In this document: positions 36,812 to 44,942 of the stretch, piece after piece | Layout: the number at the start of each line of letters is the position of its first letter | Position numbering within the stretch: position 1 is the stretch's first letter | NCBI GenBank assembly: GCA_963740055.1 | Contig: CAVUCL010000004.1 | Location: forward strand, 1 to 64,000 | Length of the DNA: 64,000 nt | Reading direction: 5' to 3' | Source of the DNA: WHSW01 sp963740055 | Lineage (GTDB): Bacteria; Actinomycetota; Thermoleophilia; Solirubrobacterales; 70-9 | Notes under the pieces: generated by a model | Database searches by the model: none | The model's input: only the letters and a program-made list of their open reading frames with translations | Told to the model about the DNA's origin: nothing | Made by a program: the position numbers and the translations under genes

Positions 36812-38214
36812 CAGACGGCGGTCCCGCCGACGGTCATCTCGGCGATCCGCACGTGGCCCTGGCCGACGCCGACCGGGACACTCTGACCGCCCTTGCCGCA
36901 GAAGCCGGTCTTGACCGCGAAGTCGGAGGCGAGCCCGTCGATCCGCTGCAGGGCGGCGAGGCAGTTGCCGATCAGGGTCGCGCCGCGACAGGGCTTGGTC
37001 ACCACGCCGTTCTCGATCAGATAGCCCTCGGAGACGCCGAAGACGAAGTCGCCGGTGGTCGGGTCGACCTGGCCGCCGGCGAACGAGACCGCGTAGAAGC
37101 CGTTCGCGACCTCGGCGATCAGCTCCTCGGGCTTCGCCTCGCCGGGGGCGATGAAGGTGTTGGTCATCCGCGGGATCGGCAGGTGGCGGAAGCTCTGGCG
37201 GCGCCCGTTGGCGGTCGAGTCGACGCCGTCCTTGCGCGCCCGCAGCAGGTCGTAGAGGTAGTTGGTCACGCGGCCGTCCTCGATCACCGGGGTGGCGCGG
37301 GTCGGGGTGCCCTCGTCGTCGATGCCCTCGGTCCCCCACTCGCCCGGCAGCCGCCCGTCGTCGTAGGCGCGCAGGAACGACGGCGCGATCTCCTCGCCGA
37401 GCAGCCCGGCGTAGACCGAGGCGCCCTTCTGCACGTGGTCGGCCTCGAGCCCGTGCCCGGTCATCTCGTGAAAGAGGACGCCGCCGAAGCCGTTGCCGAC
37501 CACGACCGGCATCGCCCCCGCCGGCGCCGGGTCGGCGTCGAGCAGGGTCAGCGCCTGGCGCGCCGCGGTCTCCGCGATCCCCTCGCCGGCGCCGCCGTCG
37601 ACGAGCTCGAAGCCGCGGTGGCCGCCGAGCGTCTCCGAGCCGGTCTCGACCGTGTCGCCGCGGCGGGCGACGACCTGGACCCCGAGCCGCACCCGGGTGC
37701 GGTCGTCGGCGGCGAAGCGCCCGTCGGAGTTGGCGACCGTGATCCGCCGCCGGCCCTCGTTGTAGCCGGCCTGGACCTGGGCGACCTCGGCCCCGGCGCC
37801 GCGGGCGCGCTCGTCGCAGGCGCGCAGCAGCTCCGCCTTGCGCTCGGCCGCGACGGCGCCAGGGTCGGTGGCGATCTCCTGTCCGGCGACCGGCGCCGAG
37901 GGCTCGAGCGCCTGCGGCTCGCGCCGGTCGCCCGAGAGCGCCGCCGCGGCGGCGTCGGCGGCGCGCTCGAGGTCGGGCTCGGCGAGCCCGTCGACGTGGG
38001 CGAAGTAGGTCGTCTCGCCGGCGATCACCCGGACCCCGGCGCCGCTGTCGGAGCCGCGCTGCGCGCGCTCGATCCGCGACTCGTCGATCGCCAGGGTGAG
38101 CCCGCCGCGGCGCTCGCAGAAGAGCTCCGCGAACTCGCCGCCGTTGGCGAGCGCCCGCGAGAGCACCCGCTCGGCGAGCTCGGGGTCGACGAGGTGCTCG
38201 GGCTCGCCGCTCAT
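36811..38214 (-). CDS. tldD: zinc metalloprotease TldD
   Basis: 467 residues from the ATG at 38214. The zinc site HEMTGHGLEADH (HExxxH) lies in the middle, with family blocks GVRVIAGETTYFAHVDGL, GNGFGGVLFHEMTGHG, SFRHLPIPRMTNTFIAPG and TKPCRGATLIGNCLAALQRI. It overlaps the small upstream gene by 4 bases and TldE by one. It forms the catalytic half of the TldD/TldE heterodimeric peptidase. The gene order (roadblock, small protein, tldD, tldE, secreted protein) with overlapping starts suggests joint expression. Confidence 0.93.
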   Translation of the reverse strand: MSGEPEHLVDPELAERVLSRALANGGEFAELFCERRGGLTLAIDESRIERAQRGSDSGAGVRVIAGETTYFAHVDGLAEPDLERAADAAAAALSGDRREPQALEPSAPVAGQEIATDPGAVAAERKAELLRACDERARGAGAEVAQVQAGYNEGRRRITVANSDGRFAADDRTRVRLGVQVVARRGDTVETGSETLGGHRGFELVDGGAGEGIAETAARQALTLLDADPAPAGAMPVVVGNGFGGVLFHEMTGHGLEADHVQKGASVYAGLLGEEIAPSFLRAYDDGRLPGEWGTEGIDDEGTPTRATPVIEDGRVTNYLYDLLRARKDGVDSTANGRRQSFRHLPIPRMTNTFIAPGEAKPEELIAEVANGFYAVSFAGGQVDPTTGDFVFGVSEGYLIENGVVTKPCRGATLIGNCLAALQRIDGLASDFAVKTGFCGKGGQSVPVGVGQGHVRIAEMTVGGTAV

Positions 38215-38423
38215 GGCAGCGAGACGTCGAGCACCTTCGACGCGGCGCGAAACAGCTCCCGGCCCTCCTCGGTCTCGGGAGCGCAGGCGATCGCGCGGCC
38301 GCCGCGCAGGTAGACGCGCGCGAACGGGCGCCGGGTGAGCCGGCGGCGGCGCAGGTAGGCCGAGGCCTCGTCGGCGTAGCCCGAGACGCGGTCGATCAGC
38401 GCCCGGTGTGGCTTCGGCGGCAT
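38211..38423 (-). CDS. small basic protein in the tldDE operon, unknown
   Basis: 70 residues, starting at the ATG at 38423, which shares a base with the upstream roadblock gene's stop, and ending in a 4-base overlap with tldD. Highly basic middle (LRRRRLTRRPFARVYLRGG), then ACAPETEEGRELFRAASKV. No signal peptide or metal site. Tight coupling on both sides strongly supports a real gene. I do not recognise the family. Confidence 0.75.
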   Translation of the reverse strand: MPPKPHRALIDRVSGYADEASAYLRRRRLTRRPFARVYLRGGRAIACAPETEEGRELFRAASKVLDVSLP

Positions 38424-38824
38424 CAGGCGGCCTCGCGGCGCGGCTCGGCGGGCGCCGCCGCACCCGCGGCCGCGGCGAGCTCGCGGAGGACCGCGCGCAT
38501 GTCGGAGAGCATCAGCGAGGCGAGCGGGAAGCGCTCGCTGGCGGCGACGATCGCCACCCCCTCGCCGCGGACCGCGAACACCTCGCCGTCCTCGGTGCCG
38601 ACGTGGAGGTGGCCGACCGGCTCGCCGGCGGCGGCGTCGGCGGCCGCGAGCAGGCCGGCGGCGGCCTCGGCCCAGGCCTCGAGATCGCCGCTGGCGGCGA
38701 GCGCGGAACCGTCTGCGGCGATCACCGCGCAGCCGCGCAGGTCGGTGGACATCGACGCGAGCCGGGCGACCGCGACCTCGGCGTCGGCGGCGCTCGGAGC
38801 GGCGGGCGCGCTTGCATCTGACAC
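38423..38824 (-). CDS. roadblock/LC7-domain protein
   Basis: The GTG at 38824 gives 133 residues; upstream in-frame codons cross into the divergent gene and are unlikely. The roadblock pattern is seen at LRGCAVIAADGSALAASGD and VGHLHVGTEDGEVFAVRGE, with a C-terminal helix (SLMLSDMRAVLRELAAAAG). Roadblock/LC7 proteins in actinobacteria dimerise and regulate small GTPases (MglB-like) or act in conservon-type operons. No GTPase gene is present here, and instead the gene leads into tldD/tldE. Confidence 0.78.
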   Translation of the reverse strand: MSDASAPAAPSAADAEVAVARLASMSTDLRGCAVIAADGSALAASGDLEAWAEAAAGLLAAADAAAGEPVGHLHVGTEDGEVFAVRGEGVAIVAASERFPLASLMLSDMRAVLRELAAAAGAAAPAEPRREAA

Positions 38825-38843
38825 CTCGGCGACAATAGCGAGC

Positions 38844-38984
38844 GTGAACCTGGGCAGAGCGTCGTGGATCGCGGTCGTCGGGGTGTGCGCGCTCGCCACC
38901 CTGCTGCTGGCGCTGAACGGCTACAGCGGCTACTCGATCGTGGTCGCCTTCGTCGGCGCCGCGGCGGCCGTGAACCTGCTCTGA
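38844..38984 (+). CDS. 46-residue membrane protein, unknown
   Basis: A GTG at 38844 opens a 46-residue product with two hydrophobic helices (ASWIAVVGVCALATLLLALN and SIVVAFVGAAAAVNLL) separated by GYSGYS. It is divergent from the roadblock gene, 19 bases away. The composition and tight spacing suggest a real small protein. No function can be assigned. Confidence 0.6.
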   Translation: MNLGRASWIAVVGVCALATLLLALNGYSGYSIVVAFVGAAAAVNLL

Positions 38985-38991
38985 GCCGAGC

Positions 38992-39909
38992 TCAACCGGC
39001 CCGGTAGGGCCCTTGCGCCTCCTGCTCGGGCGGGCGGAAGGACTCCTCGGGCTCGGTGTGGATCAGGACCTCGGCGTGCGGGATCTCGGCCTCGATCGCG
39101 CCGCGGACCGAGTGCGCGATCGCGTGTGCCTCCTCGAGCGTGGTCCCGTGGCGGAACTGGAGGTGGAAGTCGATGTAGCGGCGCGCTCCGGCCCGCCGTG
39201 CGCGCAGCTTGTGGTAACCGGCGATCGCCGGGCTGCGCTCGCGCTCGGCCGCGATCGCGGCCTCGATCCGATCGAGCTCGGGCGCGGGCGGCGCCTCGTC
39301 GACCAGCACCCGGCTCGAGCGGCTGAGGATCCGGATCCCCGAGTAGACGATCGCCGCGGCGACGATCAGCGCCGCGATCGCGTCGAACGCCGCCTCGCCG
39401 GTGATCTCGACCAGGACGAGGCCGAGGAGCACGCCGGCGGAGGTGAGCGCGTCGGTGCGCAGGTGGGCGGCGTCGCCCTCGAGCGCCGGCGACTCGAGCG
39501 CCCGCGCGCGGCGATAGAGGAAGGTCGAGACGCCGATGTTGGCGAGCATCGAGAACGCGATCACCGCGATCCCGATCCCGAGGTCCTCGACCACCGAGCC
39601 CGAGACCAGCCGCCGGGTCGCCTCGAAGATGATGATCCCGGCGCCGACCAGGATCAGCATCCCCTCGATCGCCGCGGCCAGGTTCTCGAGCTTCTCGTGC
39701 CCGTAGGGGTGCTCGCGGTCGGCGGGCTCGTCGGCCTTGCGCACCGAGACCAGCGCGACCACCGAGGCGAGCAGGTCGATCGCCGAATGGATCGCCTCGG
39801 TGATGATCGCGATCGAGCCGGTGATCGCCCCGGCGGCGAGCTTGAGCGCGATCAGGATCGAATTCGAGGCGACCGAGAGGCCGGCGGCGCCGGACTTGGT
39901 GCGGATCAC
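38992..39909 (-). CDS. cation diffusion facilitator family transporter
   Basis: 305 residues. Six membrane helices with the metal-binding HxxxD motifs: HSAID in helix 2 (ITEAIHSAIDLLASVVAL) and HLRTD in helix 5 (GDAAHLRTDALTSAGVLL), plus the interhelical REHPYGHEKLENL. The C-terminal cytoplasmic domain (IDFHLQFRHGTTLEEAHAIA) is complete. CDF transporters export Zn, Fe, Mn or Co by proton exchange; HxxxD at both positions rather than DxxxD is compatible with several of these metals. ATGA overlap with rdgB. Confidence 0.92.
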   Translation of the reverse strand: MIRTKSGAAGLSVASNSILIALKLAAGAITGSIAIITEAIHSAIDLLASVVALVSVRKADEPADREHPYGHEKLENLAAAIEGMLILVGAGIIIFEATRRLVSGSVVEDLGIGIAVIAFSMLANIGVSTFLYRRARALESPALEGDAAHLRTDALTSAGVLLGLVLVEITGEAAFDAIAALIVAAAIVYSGIRILSRSSRVLVDEAPPAPELDRIEAAIAAERERSPAIAGYHKLRARRAGARRYIDFHLQFRHGTTLEEAHAIAHSVRGAIEAEIPHAEVLIHTEPEESFRPPEQEAQGPYRAG

Positions 39910-40526
39910 GAGCCGCTGCCGGGGGCCGGCGGCGAGCCGAGGCCGAGCGCCTCGGCGAGCGCTCGCGCGGCGCGCCCGCGATGGCTGATCGCGTGCTTCT
40001 CGGCCGGGCTCAGCTCGGCCATCGTGCGCTCGTCGGCGGGGTCGGTGTCGTCGGGGACGAAGGCCGGGTCGTAGCCGAAGCCGCCGCTGCCGCGCGGCTC
40101 GTCGATCAGGGTGCCCTCGCAGCGGCCGTCGAAGGTGCGCTCGCCGCCGGACTCGTCGACCAGGGCGAGCACGCAGATGTAGGCGACGCGGCGGTCGGTG
40201 TGGCGCGCGAGCCGCGAGATCAGCAGGTCGAGGTTCTGCTGGTCGGTCGCCCGCGCGCCGGCGAAGCGCGCCGAGTGCACCCCGGGGCGCCCGCCGAGCG
40301 CCTCGGCGGCGATCCCCGAGTCGTCGCCGATCGCCGCGGTCCCGAGCGCCGCGTGCACGGTGCGCGCCTTGACGAGCGCGTTCTCGGCGAAGGTCTCGCC
40401 GGTCTCCGGCGGCATCTCGAGCTCGGCGGGCAGCGGCTCGAGCTCGACCCGATCGAGAATCTCGGCGAGCTCGCGCAGCTTGTGCTCGTTGCGCGTCGCC
40501 ACCACCAGGCGCCGCGTGGCGGCCAT
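39906..40526 (-). CDS. rdgB: XTP/dITP diphosphatase (RdgB/HAM1)
   Basis: 206 residues. It starts RRLVVATRNEHKLRELAEIL, with the GETFAENALVKA, IGDDSGIAAEALGG (catalytic Asp), PGVHSARFAG, GGFGYDPAFVP and SHRGRAARAL blocks of the family. It removes non-canonical purine nucleotides such as dITP and XTP to keep them out of DNA and RNA. The ATG at 40526 overlaps the RNase PH stop by one base, the common rph-rdgB pairing of actinobacteria. Confidence 0.95.
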   Translation of the reverse strand: MAATRRLVVATRNEHKLRELAEILDRVELEPLPAELEMPPETGETFAENALVKARTVHAALGTAAIGDDSGIAAEALGGRPGVHSARFAGARATDQQNLDLLISRLARHTDRRVAYICVLALVDESGGERTFDGRCEGTLIDEPRGSGGFGYDPAFVPDDTDPADERTMAELSPAEKHAISHRGRAARALAEALGLGSPPAPGSGS

Positions 40527-41257
40527 CAGCCCGGCAGCTCGCCGCCGCAGGCCTCGGCCTGGGCGCGGCGCAAGCCGGCGATCGCGGGCTCGGCGAGCCC
40601 GAGCAGCTCGTCGAGCGAGGCCCTGGAGACGGGGGTGCGCTCGGCCGTCGCCTGCACCTCGACCAGGCCGCCGTCGCCGGTCATGACGATGTTGGCGTCG
40701 ACCTCGGCGGTCGAGTCCTCGGAGTAGTCGAGGTCGCAGAGCAGCTCGCCGTCGACGACGCCGCACGAGATCGCGGCGACCGAGCCGGTGAGCGGGTCGC
40801 GCTCGAGCTCGTCCGCGGCGAGCAGCGACTGGGTCGCGAGCCGCAGGGCGACGTAGCCCCCGGTGATCGAGGCACAGCGGGTGCCGCCGTCGGCCTGGAG
40901 CACGTCGCAGTCGACGTAGACCGAGCGGTCGGGGAGCGCGGTCAGGTCGACGACGCCACGCAGCGCGCGCCCGATCAGGCGCTGGATCTCGGTCCCGCGG
41001 CCGTCGGGGCGCCCGCGCTTCGAGTCGCGCTCCTTGCGCTCGCCGGTCGAGGCGGGCAGCATCGCGTACTCGGAGGTGACCCAGCCGCGGCCCTTGCCCT
41101 CGAGCCAGCGCGGGACCGAGCTCGAGACGCTGGCGGTGCAGATGATCCGCGTCTCGCCCTGCTCGTAGAGGCAGGATCCGGTCGCCGTGCGCACGAAGCC
41201 CGGCTCGATCGTGACCGGGCGGGCGTCGGCGTTGGTGCGGTCGTAGCTTCGGGCCAC
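40526..41257 (-). CDS. rph: ribonuclease PH
   Basis: 243 residues. Family blocks are TIEPGFVRTATGSCLYEQGE, GWVTSEYAMLPASTGERKERD, the Arg-rich RGTEIQRLIGRALRGVVDL, VDCDVLQADGGTRCASITGG and DLDYSEDSTAEVDANIVMT (phosphate-binding and catalytic acids). It trims tRNA 3' ends phosphorolytically. It is the first gene of the rph-rdgB-CDF operon. Confidence 0.95.
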   Translation of the reverse strand: MARSYDRTNADARPVTIEPGFVRTATGSCLYEQGETRIICTASVSSSVPRWLEGKGRGWVTSEYAMLPASTGERKERDSKRGRPDGRGTEIQRLIGRALRGVVDLTALPDRSVYVDCDVLQADGGTRCASITGGYVALRLATQSLLAADELERDPLTGSVAAISCGVVDGELLCDLDYSEDSTAEVDANIVMTGDGGLVEVQATAERTPVSRASLDELLGLAEPAIAGLRRAQAEACGGELPG

Positions 41258-41306
41258 GCCGCGAGTCTGCCAAAGGCCCCCGCGGCGTGGTCCGGCGCCA
41301 GGCGCG

Positions 41307-41540
41307 CTACTTGAACGAGATCGCGTTCACCGCCTGCTTGATCTTGGCGATGATCACCTCGGCGATCTCGGTCCCCTGCGAGCCGTTGAAGTTTCGCATC
41401 GCAACCACCATCCCGACCATCAGCATCGAGACCAGGAGGATCAGGCCGACGTACTCGACCGTGCCCTGGCCGCGCTCGCCGCGCAGCCGGCGGGCGAGGT
41501 CGAGGAGGTGGATGTGGAGGAAGCCTTGGAGCGCGTGCAT
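41307..41540 (-). CDS. Flp/TadE-type pilin-like small protein
   Basis: 77 residues from the ATG at 41540. A basic N-terminus with RRLRGERGQGTVEYVGLIL and a long hydrophobic helix (LVSMLMVGMVVAMRNF) gives the Flp-pilin pattern G-Q-G-T-V-E-Y. Pre-pilin peptidase would cleave before the hydrophobic helix. A pilus or secretion filament subunit is likely, but no tad assembly genes are in the window. A perfect GC hairpin lies 142 bases upstream. Confidence 0.8.
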   Translation of the reverse strand: MHALQGFLHIHLLDLARRLRGERGQGTVEYVGLILLVSMLMVGMVVAMRNFNGSQGTEIAEVIIAKIKQAVNAISFK

Positions 41541-41681
41541 CGTCTGCCTTTCCGTCGTCGTCGAACGCGACGATGCTCGCGCCGGCGCGCTCGCCGATCC
41601 ACACCTCGCTGGGTCGGCTCGGACCAGCAACTGCGCCGAGACTGTTGCGGCGGGCGCCGCGCCTCGGCCGGGCCCCGGCAT

Positions 41682-41716
41682 GCGAAGGGCCCCGTGGGAT
41701 TGACGGGGCCCTTCGC
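41682..41716 (-). terminator. GC-rich hairpin, probable terminator
   Basis: GCGAAGGGCCCCGT pairs perfectly over 14 bases with ACGGGGCCCTTCGC around a 7-base loop. It lies 19 bases after the stop of the 40-residue membrane gene on the minus strand. No T-run follows, as often in actinobacterial terminators. Confidence 0.7.
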
Positions 41717-41735
41717 CGAGCGACTCGGACGGTCG

Positions 41736-41858
41736 CTACGCGCCGACGACCGAGGTGAACGCCATCACCAGCAGCGCCAGGCAGGCGGTGAGGGCGAGCG
41801 AGAGCGCGAGCTCTCGCCTGCCCTCCCACAACGCGCCCCACTTGCTCCTCACGAACAT
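41736..41858 (-). CDS. 40-residue single-pass membrane protein
   Basis: ATG at 41858 with GAGGGG as ribosome site. The sequence is a basic start (MFVRSKWGALWEGRRE) and one hydrophobic helix (LALTACLALLVMAFTSVV). It lies upstream of the Flp-like pilin in the same direction and may be a related small pilin-like or membrane peptide. The longer in-frame extension to 41990 is not supported by a ribosome site. Confidence 0.65.
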   Translation of the reverse strand: MFVRSKWGALWEGRRELALSLALTACLALLVMAFTSVVGA

Positions 41859-41887
41859 GTCTGTCCCCTCCTCTGGGCAGTCCTCGT

Positions 41888-41905
41888 CTCCCCCGACCGG
41901 GGGAG
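41888..41905 (-). other. stem-loop in the leader of the 40-residue gene
   Basis: CTCCCCC and GGGGGAG pair around GACC, 30-47 bases upstream of the ATG at 41858. It could be an attenuator-like structure or the end of an upstream transcript. Nothing further can be said. Confidence 0.35.
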
Positions 41906-42018
41906 CCAAAGAGTAGCCGATTCGGAGTAATCGATGTGAGGTAGGTGGATCGATCGTCCGCCGACCGGTGGAGGGAACCGGCGCACGCACGGATGACGGT
42001 TCGTACCCTCGAACGACG

Positions 42019-42297
42019 ATGGCCGGCCGCTTCGCGATCTTCCACCGGGACGGCGACGAGCCCGCGGAAACCGCTCAATCCGAGCCCGCGCGAGACTCCC
42101 GTACGGCGCGTGAGCTCAGCCTCTCGGAGGCCAACTTCGAGCAGCTGCGTGCGCTCGGGATGTCGGTGACGCAGGCGAAGCGGGTGATCCGCCACCGCGA
42201 GCAGCGCGGCGGGTTTCGCAGCCTCGAGGAGCTCGACGCGGTCCCCGGGTTCCCGCGCGCCTTCCTCGGCGAGATCCGCGAGCGGGTCGTTCCCTAG
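42019..42297 (+). CDS. helix-hairpin-helix domain protein
   Basis: 92 residues from the ATG at 42019. The first 35 residues are low-complexity and polar. The rest is a ComEA-like (HhH)2 domain: NFEQLRALGMSVTQAKRVI, then RGGFRSLEELDAVPGFPRAF. Such domains bind DNA without sequence specificity. No signal peptide, so not the usual secreted ComEA. Its stop directly abuts the end of the deacetylase gene. Confidence 0.82.
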   Translation: MAGRFAIFHRDGDEPAETAQSEPARDSRTARELSLSEANFEQLRALGMSVTQAKRVIRHREQRGGFRSLEELDAVPGFPRAFLGEIRERVVP

Positions 42298-43299
42298 CTA
42301 CTTCAGCGACCAGCGCTCGCCCAGGCGCGCGCGATGCGGCGCCGCCGGCTCGAGCGGGGCCGCGCGCGGCGGGGCGTCGCCGTCGAGCGCCTCCAGCGTC
42401 GCGACCACGGACTCGGCGAGCGCGCTCGGCGAGTAGCCGCCCTCGAGCAGAACCAGCACCGGCGCCTCGAGCTCGGCTCCGAGGTCGCGGACCGTCGCCG
42501 CCATCTCGCCGTAGGCGCCGGTGTCGACCGCGCACGAGGCGAGCGGGTCGTCGCGGTGCGCGTCGTAGCCGGCCGAGACCACGATCAGCCCAGGGTCGAA
42601 CGCGCGCGCGACCGGGGCGACCACTTGCTGGACCAGGGCGAGGAACTCGTCGCCGTCGGCGCCCGGGCCGACCGGCAGGTTGACGGTGAAGCCCTCCCCC
42701 GCTCCCTCGCCCGAGTAGTCCGCGGCCCCGGTGCCCGGGTACAGGGGCCACTGGTGGATGCTCGCGTAGAGAACCGCGTCCGACTCGGCGAAGATCGCCT
42801 CGGTGCCGTTGCCATGGTGGACGTCCCAGTCGAGGACGAGGACCCGCTCGGCATCGCAGGCGGCGAGCGCATGCGTGGCCGCGACCGCGGCGTTGTTGAA
42901 CAGGCAGAAGCCCATCGCCCGCTCGCGCTCGGCGTGATGGCCGGGCGGGCGCAGGCCGCACATCGCCGCGCGCGCCTCGCCCGCGAGCAGCCGCTCGGCC
43001 GCGTTCGCGGCGCCGCCGGCGGCGTGCAGCGCCGCCTCCCAGGAACCCGCCGAGGCGAGCGTGTCCACGTCGATCATCCCGCCGCCGTCGGCGCAGAAGG
43101 CCTCGAGCGCGTCGATGTGGCGCTCGGAGTGCGCGCGGCGGAGCTGCTCGCGGGTCGCCGCCGGCGCCTCGAGGCGCTTCAACCGCGGCAGCTCGGCGGA
43201 CTCGAGCGCCGCCTCGATCGCGACCAGGCGGCCGGCGTTCTCGGGATGGGGGCCGGTGTCGTGGTCGTGCGAGGACGGATGCGACAGATAGAGCGCCAT
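42298..43299 (-). CDS. histone deacetylase/AcuC/AphA family amidohydrolase
   Basis: 333 residues. It begins MALYLSHPSSHDHDTGPHPE, the usual opening of the family (H-P-x-x-x-x-H-D-x-x-x-H-P-E). GLRPPGHHAERERAMGFCLF carries the catalytic His pair, LDWDVHHGNGTEAIF the zinc ligands, and VVSAGYDAHRDDPL the third. All metal ligands are present. Bacterial members deacetylate acetoin-linked enzymes, polyamines or protein lysines. The substrate here is unknown. Divergent from nadB, with 23 bases between. Confidence 0.9.
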   Translation of the reverse strand: MALYLSHPSSHDHDTGPHPENAGRLVAIEAALESAELPRLKRLEAPAATREQLRRAHSERHIDALEAFCADGGGMIDVDTLASAGSWEAALHAAGGAANAAERLLAGEARAAMCGLRPPGHHAERERAMGFCLFNNAAVAATHALAACDAERVLVLDWDVHHGNGTEAIFAESDAVLYASIHQWPLYPGTGAADYSGEGAGEGFTVNLPVGPGADGDEFLALVQQVVAPVARAFDPGLIVVSAGYDAHRDDPLASCAVDTGAYGEMAATVRDLGAELEAPVLVLLEGGYSPSALAESVVATLEALDGDAPPRAAPLEPAAPHRARLGERWSLK

Positions 43300-43322
43300 C
43301 GGCCGGTACCGTACTGGCGCTC

Positions 43323-44768
43323 GTGACCGGCGCCCGCGACTGCGACGTGGTGGTCGTCGGCGGCGGGGCCGCCGGGCTTCACGTCGCGCTCGAGACCGCC
43401 GCCGCGGGCGCCCGCACGGTGCTCGTCTCGCGCAAGCCGCTCGCCGAGAGCTCGAGCTTCTGGGCCCAGGGCGGGCTCGCCGCGGCGCTCGCCGCCGACG
43501 ACTCGCCCGCGCGCCACGCCGCCGACACGCTCTCGGCCGGGCGCGCGCTGTGCGCGACGAGCGCGGTCGAGGTGCTCACCAACGAGGCCCCGGCCCAGGT
43601 CGAGCGCCTGCAGCGGCGCGGGGTCAGCTTCGACACCGAGCCCGACGGCCGGCTCGCGCTCGGGCTCGAGGGCGGCCACTCGGCGCGGCGGATCGTGCAC
43701 GCCGGCGGCAGCGAGACCGGGCGCGCGATCACCTCCAGGCTCGCCGAGCTGGTCGCGGCCGAGGGGCTGATCGAGTTGCTCGAGGGCGCTTCGGCGACGG
43801 CGCTCTGGGCCGACGGCGAGCGCTGCTGCGGGGTGATCACCGACCGCGGCGCCGTCACCGCCCCGGCGACCGTGCTCACCACCGGGGGCGGCGCGGCCCT
43901 GTGGCAGCGGACGACCAACCCCTGGGGCGCGATCGGCGCCGGCGCGGTGCTCGCGCACGCGGCCGGAGCGCGGCTCGCCGACCTCGAGTTCTGCCAGTTC
44001 CACCCGACCGCGCTCGCGCTCCCGGGCTCGCCGCTCGACGGGGCGCTGATCACCGAGGCGGTGCGCGGCGAGGGCGCCCGGCTCGTCGACGCGAACGGCG
44101 AGCGGTTCACCGACGAGCTCGCGCCGCGCGACCAGGTGACCGCGGCGATCCTCGACCGGATCGAGGCCGACGGCTCGGCGATGGTCTGGCTCGACCTGCG
44201 CGAGCTCGACCCGGGACGGTTTCCGAACGTGTTCGCGACCTGCCACCGCGCCGGGCTCGAACCCGAGCGCGAGCCGGTGCCGGTGGCGCCCGCGGCCCAC
44301 TACCTGATCGGCGGGATCGCCTGCGACCTCGACGGCCGCGCCTCGCTGCCGGGCCTGTTCGCGGTCGGCGAGTGCGCGTGCACGGGGCTGCACGGCGCCA
44401 ACCGGCTCGCCTCGAACTCGCTCAGCGAGTGCTTCGTCTTCGGCAGCCGGGCAGCGCGGGCGGCGCTCGCGAGCGCGCCGGTCGCGACGCCGCCGCCGAC
44501 TCCGAGCTGGCGCTTCGAGCCGCCGACGACCGCGACCCGCGAGGCGGCCTGGCGTTGCGCCGGGCCGCGACGCGACCCCGCGCGGCTCGCGGGCCTGCTC
44601 GACGACCCCTATCCGCTCGCCCGGATGATCGCGGCGTCGAGCCTCGCGCGCCGCGAGTCGCGGGGCGTGCACCGTCGCCACGACTTCCCGCTGCCCGATC
44701 CGGCGCTCGACGGCGTCCATCTGTGCGTGGACGGTGACGGGGAGATCGCGCCGGAACGCTGGTCGTAG
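43323..44768 (+). CDS. nadB: L-aspartate oxidase NadB
   Basis: A GTG start at 43323; 481 residues. FAD site VVVVGGGAAGLHVALETAA; SSSFWAQGGLAAALAADD; GHSARRIVHAGGSETGRAI; the catalytic region EFCQFHPTAL, EAVRGEGARLVDANGERF and PAAHYLIGGIACDLDGRAS; and the FAD-covering GLHGANRLASNSLSECFVFG. It oxidises aspartate to iminoaspartate, the first step of NAD synthesis. nadA and nadC are not in the window. A hairpin follows its stop. Confidence 0.93.
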   Translation: MTGARDCDVVVVGGGAAGLHVALETAAAGARTVLVSRKPLAESSSFWAQGGLAAALAADDSPARHAADTLSAGRALCATSAVEVLTNEAPAQVERLQRRGVSFDTEPDGRLALGLEGGHSARRIVHAGGSETGRAITSRLAELVAAEGLIELLEGASATALWADGERCCGVITDRGAVTAPATVLTTGGGAALWQRTTNPWGAIGAGAVLAHAAGARLADLEFCQFHPTALALPGSPLDGALITEAVRGEGARLVDANGERFTDELAPRDQVTAAILDRIEADGSAMVWLDLRELDPGRFPNVFATCHRAGLEPEREPVPVAPAAHYLIGGIACDLDGRASLPGLFAVGECACTGLHGANRLASNSLSECFVFGSRAARAALASAPVATPPPTPSWRFEPPTTATREAAWRCAGPRRDPARLAGLLDDPYPLARMIAASSLARRESRGVHRRHDFPLPDPALDGVHLCVDGDGEIAPERWS

Positions 44769-44778
44769 CCCGCATCCT

Positions 44779-44810
44779 CCGATCGGGGGGTTTCGAACCC
44801 CTCCGATCGG
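44779..44810 (+). terminator. hairpin after nadB, probable terminator
   Basis: CCGATCGG (44779-44786) pairs with CCGATCGG (44803-44810), and the GGGG/CCCC inside extends the stem around TTTCGAA. It starts 11 bases after the TAG of nadB and is followed by GTTAATAG rather than a T-run. Confidence 0.65.
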
Positions 44811-44836
44811 GTTAATAGTGGCTTAATCGATCGCTC

Positions 44837-44864
44837 TTGAATCTCATCATGCGGTCGGGATACT
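44837..44864 (+). promoter_or_regulatory. candidate promoter of the 160-residue gene
   Basis: TTGAAT (44837-44842) and GATACT (44859-44864) with a 16-base spacer, in a comparatively AT-rich stretch after the nadB terminator. It leaves an untranslated leader of about 70 bases. The ribosome site AAGGAG (44935-44940) lies just 2 bases before the ATG at 44943. Confidence 0.45.
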
Positions 44865-44942
44865 GCGTACCGCCTCCAGACGGATGGTCCACGGATGACC
44901 CGGGGAGGCTTCCACGGACAGGACGACCAAGGGTAAGGAGAC

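Noticed and set aside
36853..38313. 486-codon plus-strand frame opposite tldD
   Set aside because: Shadow of tldD, which has the HExxxH site and coupled starts.
34446..38824. RiPP cluster around tldD/tldE
   Set aside because: No precursor with core-like repeats and no cyclodehydratase, lanthipeptide or radical-SAM modification gene in reach.
41682..41716. Perfect 14-base-pair hairpin as a transposon end or recombination site
   Set aside because: Single copy, directly after a gene stop, and similar in form to the hairpin at 45474-45506; a terminator is the simpler reading.
43179..44720. 513-codon minus-strand frame opposite nadB
   Set aside because: nadB has all FAD and active-site motifs; the opposite frame has none.
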